DNA from: Flavobacterium kayseriense
GTDB lineage: Bacteria > Bacteroidota > Bacteroidia > Flavobacteriales > Flavobacteriaceae
DNA length: 64,000 nucleotides
Assembly: GCF_014305095.1 (NCBI RefSeq)
Contig: NZ_JACRUI010000003.1
Location: 62,001-126,000, forward strand
Direction of reading: 5' to 3'
The number at the start of each line of letters is the position of its first letter. Positions within the stretch are counted from its first letter, which is position 1. A model generated the notes under the pieces. That model did not search any database. It was not told the DNA's origin and saw nothing but the letters and a program-made list of their open reading frames with translations. Shown here piece after piece: positions 60,277 through 64,000 of this stretch. The translations under genes were made by a program, and so were the position numbers.

Positions 60277-60590
60277 TTAGGAGGTTGCCAGATTTTGCAG
60301 ATGTAGGAAGAATTAACAAACTTATCGTATGATATTATCGCGATGGCGATATCTGAATTAAAATCAGGTTTTTGAACAAAGTAAAAAGTACTGCAATTTA
60401 TTGTAAATCCAACACAAGTCCCACATGTGTAAAATGGAGAACACTTTCCGTTACAATCATTACCGCATTCATGAGAATCATTCTCACAGCTTTTCTCCAT
60501 ACTACATTCTGAATGTTTAGCGTATGCAGAGCATGGTACTGCTGAAAGAAACAGCACAATAAACGATAGTATTGTCACCCATATTTTCAC
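60267..60590 (-). CDS. small exported Cys-rich protein with C-terminal IWQPPKIS (candidate leader/sensor, copy E; DUF6660-like)
   Basis: A 107-residue protein starting at GTG 60590 (MKIWVTILSFIVLFLSAVPC). Exported, with HSECSMEKSCENDSHECG, NDCNGKCSPFYTCGTC and a hydrophobic tail ending YICKIWQPPKIS. Same length and plan as copy D. First gene of the TonB receptor/Mer-type operon; 77 nt to the receptor start, almost all of which is a potential hairpin. I infer copper- or metal-responsive translation control of the receptor. Confidence 0.72.
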   Translation of the reverse strand: MKIWVTILSFIVLFLSAVPCSAYAKHSECSMEKSCENDSHECGNDCNGKCSPFYTCGTCVGFTINCSTFYFVQKPDFNSDIAIAIISYDKFVNSSYICKIWQPPKIS

Positions 60591-60594
60591 TTTG

Positions 60595-60602
60595 CTAATT
60601 TA
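60595..60602 (-). promoter_or_regulatory. -7-like box close to start of leader gene E
   Basis: Minus-strand TAAATTAG, one base from TAnnTTTG, ends 4 nt before the GTG start codon. A TTTTG lies about 28 nt upstream, further than usual for a -33 element. Confidence 0.25.
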
Positions 60603-60668
60603 GAGATAATATTACTATTAATGAAATATACAAAACCACTTCTACTATTTTTTACGGTTTTCCTCATT

Positions 60669-60720
60669 AAAAAATAAGAATTTGAAAGATGCTTAGGCAT
60701 CTTTCAAATTCTTATTTTTT
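60669..60720. terminator. bidirectional terminator with 24-bp perfect stem
   Basis: A 24-nt arm beginning AAAAAATAAGAATTTG and its exact complement, with loop TTAG, lie just after the HTH gene stop (minus strand). T runs flank both sides in the relevant directions. Confidence 0.85.
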
Positions 60721-60722
60721 GT

Positions 60723-60974
60723 TTACTCATCAACTCGGTATTTTTTAATATCAAATTCAAAATCAAACAATTCTTTAGGATGAACTTGTAAAGCTCTAGC
60801 AAACTTCATTAAAGTTTTTAGCGTTAAATTTCGTTTACCACTTTCATACTTACTTACCTCTGCAGAATCAATACCAGTCAAAAATTCAATGTCCTGTTGA
60901 GTTTGGTTATTCTTTAATCTTATTTCAGAAATTCTTCTTCCTATATATTTTTGTAAATCTGCATTAAATTCCAT
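60723..60974 (-). CDS. XRE-family helix-turn-helix regulator
   Basis: An 83-residue DNA-binding protein that is almost only an HTH_3 domain: RRISEIRLKNNQTQQDIEFL then TGIDSAEVSKYESGKRNLTL, helices 2-3 with the usual Gln and Ser. Short C-terminal tail (FDFEFDIKKYRVDE). Cytoplasmic. It is separated from the leader E operon by a strong terminator, so it is its own transcript; targets unknown. Confidence 0.9.
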   Translation of the reverse strand: MEFNADLQKYIGRRISEIRLKNNQTQQDIEFLTGIDSAEVSKYESGKRNLTLKTLMKFARALQVHPKELFDFEFDIKKYRVDE

Positions 60975-61057
60975 TTTAATATGTTTTCAAGCAATTTCCA
61001 TTTTATTAATAAAAATATTGTTGGGATATATGCCAGTATTTAAAAAATATTTCTATA

Positions 61058-61091
61058 TTTGTTTCCTATTCAGAAATGAATTGTATTTTTG
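61058..61091 (+). promoter_or_regulatory. Bacteroidota-type promoter for structured leader
   Basis: TTTG (61058-61061), 22-nt spacer, TATTTTTG (61084-61091) match the -33/-7 consensus. Start of transcription expected near 61096. A second -7-like box TATATTTG is at 61054-61061. Confidence 0.5.
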
Positions 61092-61143
61092 CGATCCTTC
61101 AAATAAAATATTGAAGCATTCGCTTAGAATCTAGCTCTTGAAA

Positions 61144-61260
61144 ACTGGTAATTTTTGCAACTAGATGATAAGTAAGATGCTCACGTCCCATGGCGTGGGC
61201 TCACTTATTGTTGCACGGTATACCAGTACCTCAAGGGCAGTAAGCTGAGTTCCATGCCAT
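61144..61260 (+). ncRNA. candidate structured RNA or cis-regulatory leader
   Basis: A nested helix: ACTGGTA (61144-61150) with TACCAGT (61221-61227), GCAAC with GTTGC (61157-61214), GATAAGT with ACTTATT, and CACG with CGTG at the tip. CTCA/TGAG follow, and CCATGCCAT (about 61252-61260) could pair with ATGGCGTGG of the tip loop (with G-U) as a pseudoknot. No coding frame covers it. Lies downstream of a good promoter and 0.6 kb before the SusC gene. I do not recognise an Rfam family. Confidence 0.4.
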
Positions 61261-61527
61261 TTTTTATGCGCAAAAGTTACTCCCTTTTATTCTTAGCAAA
61301 TCTTCTTTTTTACAGTATCGTAAATCAATCAATTAATTGAATTAGTTAGTTTGGAAACGCACTGCCTGCGTTGGGCTGCAACTGGCAACGGCAGTGTACT
61401 TTCCTAAAAAAACAACTTAAATTCAAACGCCTTTGCACCCAAAAAAGAGTGTTCTCAAGGTTTGTGGTAACAGTAATAGCGCAAATCGAAATAATAAATT
61501 GAAAAACAGGAAACAAACAACAAAAAC
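61261..61527 (+). other. leader segment with hairpin, no gene
   Basis: Contains a bulged hairpin at 61353-61404: GGAAA/TTTCC, CACTGC/GCAGTG and CGTTG/CAACG with CTG bulged. It could be the 3' end of the structured RNA or an attenuator. No ORF of note. Confidence 0.4.
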
Positions 61528-61620
61528 ATGAAATACTATAAAACTATAAAAGTTACTTTAATTCTAGCTTTAATTACACTGATAATTTGTTGGCTTTATG
61601 GTTCCAATGCTTTTATATAA
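61528..61620 (+). CDS. 30-residue hydrophobic small ORF
   Basis: ATG 61528 to TAA 61620 encodes MKYYKTIKVTLILALITLII then CWLYGSNAFI, one membrane helix. Lies between the structured leader and susC on the same strand. May be a small membrane protein or a leader peptide; not recognised. Confidence 0.35.
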   Translation: MKYYKTIKVTLILALITLIICWLYGSNAFI

Positions 61621-61849
61621 ACAGCAATAACTAAGAAAAATAACTATTTATTTTCACATCACACGGCTTGCTTAGATGTGACAACACCTAATAAAATACA
61701 GATAACGCCTATGACTTAATAAAAAATAAAATCTATGCCTTAGCGCTTTCGAGGCTAATCACAAAAAAAAGGCCCTCTAACTCTTCTTGGCGGACGAATA
61801 GAGGACCAAAGCAAACTAAACCGAAGTCTAACTAAACCAATTCAAAAGT
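61621..61849 (+). other. susC upstream region with hairpins
   Basis: No gene. Holds TTAGC-n9-GCTAA (about 61740-61757) and a CCTCT/AGAGG hairpin (61771-61807). Probably the untranslated leader of the susC gene. Confidence 0.4.
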
Positions 61850-64000
61850 ATGAAAAAAAAATCATTTTTGAAGTTTTGGACAACAACACAACTGTCCAAA
61901 CTGTACTGCATCCTTTTCCTGTGCTTCATAACAGGATTAAATGCGCAAACACGATCTATCAAAGGTAAAATTACCGATGATACCAGCACAGTTCCTGGGG
62001 TAACCATAAAGGTTAATAATAAGCCAACAACAGCATTTTCTGATGAAAACGGCAATTACACTATACTAGCAGCGGCGAATGATGTTTTGGTTTTTTCCTA
62101 TCTAGGCTATAAAACGATTCAAATTGTAGTTGCAAATCAAGTAACTATCAATGTAAAATTGACTGAAGATGCAACGACTTTAAAAGAAATCGTAATAAAT
62201 GCCGGATATTATTCTATTAAAGAAAAAGAGCAAACCGGTAGCATTGCAAGAATGACTGCAAAAGATATCGACAAGCAACCTGTCACAAATGTATTAGCCG
62301 CAATGCAAGGAAGAATGGCAGGTGTCAATATCATTCAAGATGGGGGAACTCCTGGTGGTGGTTTCCAAATTAAAATTAGAGGTCGCAACAGCATTCGTCT
62401 TGATGGGAATGAACCATTATACATTATTGATGGAGTTCCCTATTCAAACGAGTCCATAGGTAGCACAAACACTTCAACAGCATTACCAAGCCAAGCCAGC
62501 CCGCTCAACAGTATTAACCCCAATGACATTGAAAGCATCGAAGTATTAAAAGATGCCGATGCGACTGCAATTTACGGCTCAAGGGGAGCAAATGGTGTGG
62601 TCTTAATTACTAGAAAAAAAGGAAAATCAGGTAAAACAAACATTTCAGTAACGGCCTCAACAGCCGTTGGTACAGCGACAAAATTTGTAGATCTTATGAA
62701 TACGGAGGAATATTTATCGATGCGTAAACAAGCATTTATCAATGATGGAATTCCAATCTCGGATACTGATTATGATGTAAATGGGGCTTGGGATCAAACC
62801 CGATATACTAATTGGCAAAAGGAATTATTAGGCGGTTCAGCAACAATTAATGATTTGAGAACTAGTATCTCTGGTGGCAGTGAAACAACACAATTCTTGA
62901 TTAGTGGGAACTACAGAACCGAGGGAACAGTCCTTCCGGGAGATTTCAGGTATATTAAAGGCGGTATTCTTAGCTCAATAAACCACACTTCTTTAGATAA
63001 GAAATTCAAAATCTCTTTTTCGGGAAATTACACGGCGCAAGATAATCTACAAGCAGCGACAGATTTGACATTAACAGCGCGTTATTTGGCACCAAACGCT
63101 CCCGCACTCTACGATTCAAATGGAAATCTGAATTGGGAAAATGATACCTTCGAAAATCCTTTGGCACCTCTAAATAGCACCTACCGTGCGAACACCAATG
63201 ACTTGGTGGCCAACAGTGTGTTGTCATATGAACTAATTCCAGGTTTAGAAATAAAATCAAACTTTGGTTTTACCGATTTAAAAACCAAAGAAGTCAGAAC
63301 GATACCATCCACGATTTACAATCCCGTTTACGAAGTTGGGAGTGACAATTCCTTACTATACTTAAACCATACCAGCAGACAATCATGGATTATTGAGCCA
63401 CAAATAAGAGGTTTCAAAACTTTTGGAAACCACAAATTTGATGTACTACTGGGGATGACAAGCCAGCAACAACGCACAGAACGCCTATTCCAATCGGGTA
63501 TTGGTTTTGCAAACAACAATCTGATTAATAACTTAGCATCTGCAATTACAAAAAACACAACCAATAGCGATATCTTTTTATACCGTTATCAAGCTTTTTT
63601 TGGTCGCGTTAATTACAGTTACAACGAAAAATACTTTTTAAACTTTACAGGTCGTCGAGATGGCTCTAGCCGATTTGGACCAGGCAAACAATATGCTAAT
63701 TTTGGTGCTATTGGTGCTGCATGGATTTTTAGCAAAGAAAAATTCAATCCAGAAAATAGTAAAATGAGTTTTGGAAAACTCCGTTTTAGTTATGGAACTA
63801 CGGGCAATGATCAAATTGGAGATTATCAATTTTATGATACCTACGGTACAACTGGTGCTAATTATCAGGGCATAATTGGGTTACAACCTACACGACTTTA
63901 TAATGCCGATTTTGGATGGGAAACCAATCGTAAACTAGAATTAGCTTTAGAAACTGGTTTTTTTAAAGACCGAATTTTTAGTACGCTAGCGTTGTATAAG
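61850..64000 (+). CDS. SusC/RagA-type TonB-linked outer-membrane protein (3' end cut by window)
   Basis: Open from ATG 61850 through the end of the window (717 codons). Signal peptide to LNAQ; CarboxypepD_reg-like domain (IKGKITDDTSTVPGVTIKVN, about 25-105); plug with NVLAAMQGRMAGVNIIQDGG, GNEPLYIIDGVPY and KDADATAIYGSRGANGVVLI, the SusC/RagA signatures; start of the barrel (FTGRRDGSSRFGPGKQYANF). SusC proteins import glycans or other nutrients with a SusD partner that should follow outside the window. Not linked to metal by sequence. Confidence 0.93.
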   Translation, partial: MKKKSFLKFWTTTQLSKLYCILFLCFITGLNAQTRSIKGKITDDTSTVPGVTIKVNNKPTTAFSDENGNYTILAAANDVLVFSYLGYKTIQIVVANQVTINVKLTEDATTLKEIVINAGYYSIKEKEQTGSIARMTAKDIDKQPVTNVLAAMQGRMAGVNIIQDGGTPGGGFQIKIRGRNSIRLDGNEPLYIIDGVPYSNESIGSTNTSTALPSQASPLNSINPNDIESIEVLKDADATAIYGSRGANGVVLITRKKGKSGKTNISVTASTAVGTATKFVDLMNTEEYLSMRKQAFINDGIPISDTDYDVNGAWDQTRYTNWQKELLGGSATINDLRTSISGGSETTQFLISGNYRTEGTVLPGDFRYIKGGILSSINHTSLDKKFKISFSGNYTAQDNLQAATDLTLTARYLAPNAPALYDSNGNLNWENDTFENPLAPLNSTYRANTNDLVANSVLSYELIPGLEIKSNFGFTDLKTKEVRTIPSTIYNPVYEVGSDNSLLYLNHTSRQSWIIEPQIRGFKTFGNHKFDVLLGMTSQQQRTERLFQSGIGFANNNLINNLASAITKNTTNSDIFLYRYQAFFGRVNYSYNEKYFLNFTGRRDGSSRFGPGKQYANFGAIGAAWIFSKEKFNPENSKMSFGKLRFSYGTTGNDQIGDYQFYDTYGTTGANYQGIIGLQPTRLYNADFGWETNRKLELALETGFFKDRIFSTLALYK

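Noticed and set aside
61144..61260. TPP, cobalamin or SAM riboswitch, tmRNA, RNase P RNA or 4.5S RNA
   Set aside because: None of the hallmark sequences of these RNAs that I know are present, so I leave it as an unnamed structured region.
1..64000. Integrative element borders (tRNA attachment sites, integrase, transposases)
   Set aside because: I found no tRNA, integrase, relaxase or transposase in the window, so transfer of the metal region cannot be shown from this sequence.

Overview
The window looks like a chromosomal (or integrated) metal-resistance and metal-homeostasis region of a member of the Bacteroidota, most likely a Flavobacterium-type flavobacterium. The evidence is the very AT-rich DNA, TAnnTTTG-type -7 boxes, almost no Shine-Dalgarno sequences, a SusC-type TonB receptor with an N-terminal CarboxypepD_reg-like domain, and families typical of flavobacteria (DUF3347, DUF2911, CopA-CopB type multicopper oxidases, CzcA-TolC fusions). 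There are no rRNA genes, tRNA genes or CRISPR arrays that I can see. The species is inference.

Layout. 1-2974 (minus): the start of a Czc-type RND pump gene (cut by the window edge), a membrane-anchor protein, a HupE/UreJ permease, two His-tailed secreted proteins and, first in the operon, a small His-rich exported protein. 3.3-5.6 kb: a cytochrome c, a broken gene, a universal stress protein coupled to a 35-residue metal-binding mini-protein, a Met-rich lipoprotein and a copper storage protein broken by one TAA. 5.8-24 kb (minus): multicopper oxidase fused to a CopB-like barrel, DUF305, DUF2911, PepSY, a YncE-like propeller, an unrelated-looking nuclease, a DUF3347/haem-binding/DUF3347 triplet, a second multicopper oxidase, a TRASH-like lipoprotein, a Cu+ ATPase (CopA) with a coupled NTPase, and two CusB-like adaptors. 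24-33.8 kb (minus): TolC, a CusA split into two frames, a second DUF3347/haem-binding/DUF3347 triplet, a Cys-rich repeat protein and a propeller each broken by one in-frame TAA, and an HMA-DUF3347 fusion. 34.5-39.4 kb (plus): HMA proteins, TlpA-like thioredoxin, a beta-barrel and DsbD. 39.6-47.9 kb (minus): a Zn/Cd-type P1B ATPase, MgtC, bestrophin, LtaS-like and PAP2 proteins, and gene remnants. 48-53.7 kb: CzcB and a CzcA-TolC fusion. 54-57 kb (plus): di-haem oxidoreductase with a frameshifted signal peptide, Rieske protein, porin. 57-60.6 kb: Mer-type membrane protein and TonB receptor. 61-64 kb: a structured, gene-poor leader and a truncated SusC gene.

How it works together (inference). 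Cytosolic Cu+ would be exported by CopA and Cus, oxidised by the multicopper oxidases and bound in the periplasm by the many Met/His/Cys-rich proteins. Zn/Cd/Co would be handled by the P1B-2 ATPase and Czc systems. DsbD, TlpA and HMA proteins could keep periplasmic thiols reduced and loaded.

The most interesting signal is a set of five small exported Cys- or His-rich proteins, at 2582-2974, 33480-33848, 34564-34920, 53777-54100 and 60267-60590. All end within a few residues of a [IL]W-x-[PI]P-[KQ]-[IL]-x motif, and each is the first gene of a separate metal operon. Each start codon lies only 4-8 nt after a -7-like box. In the clearest case (60 kb) a 13-bp perfect complementarity joins the last codons of the small gene to the start region of the next gene. 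This resembles the copper-responsive nascent-chain regulators CutF and CruR of Proteobacteria and suggests an analogous system in Bacteroidota. The window also shows much gene decay: three genes with a single in-frame TAA, a split cusA, a T9 frameshift and several gene fragments.
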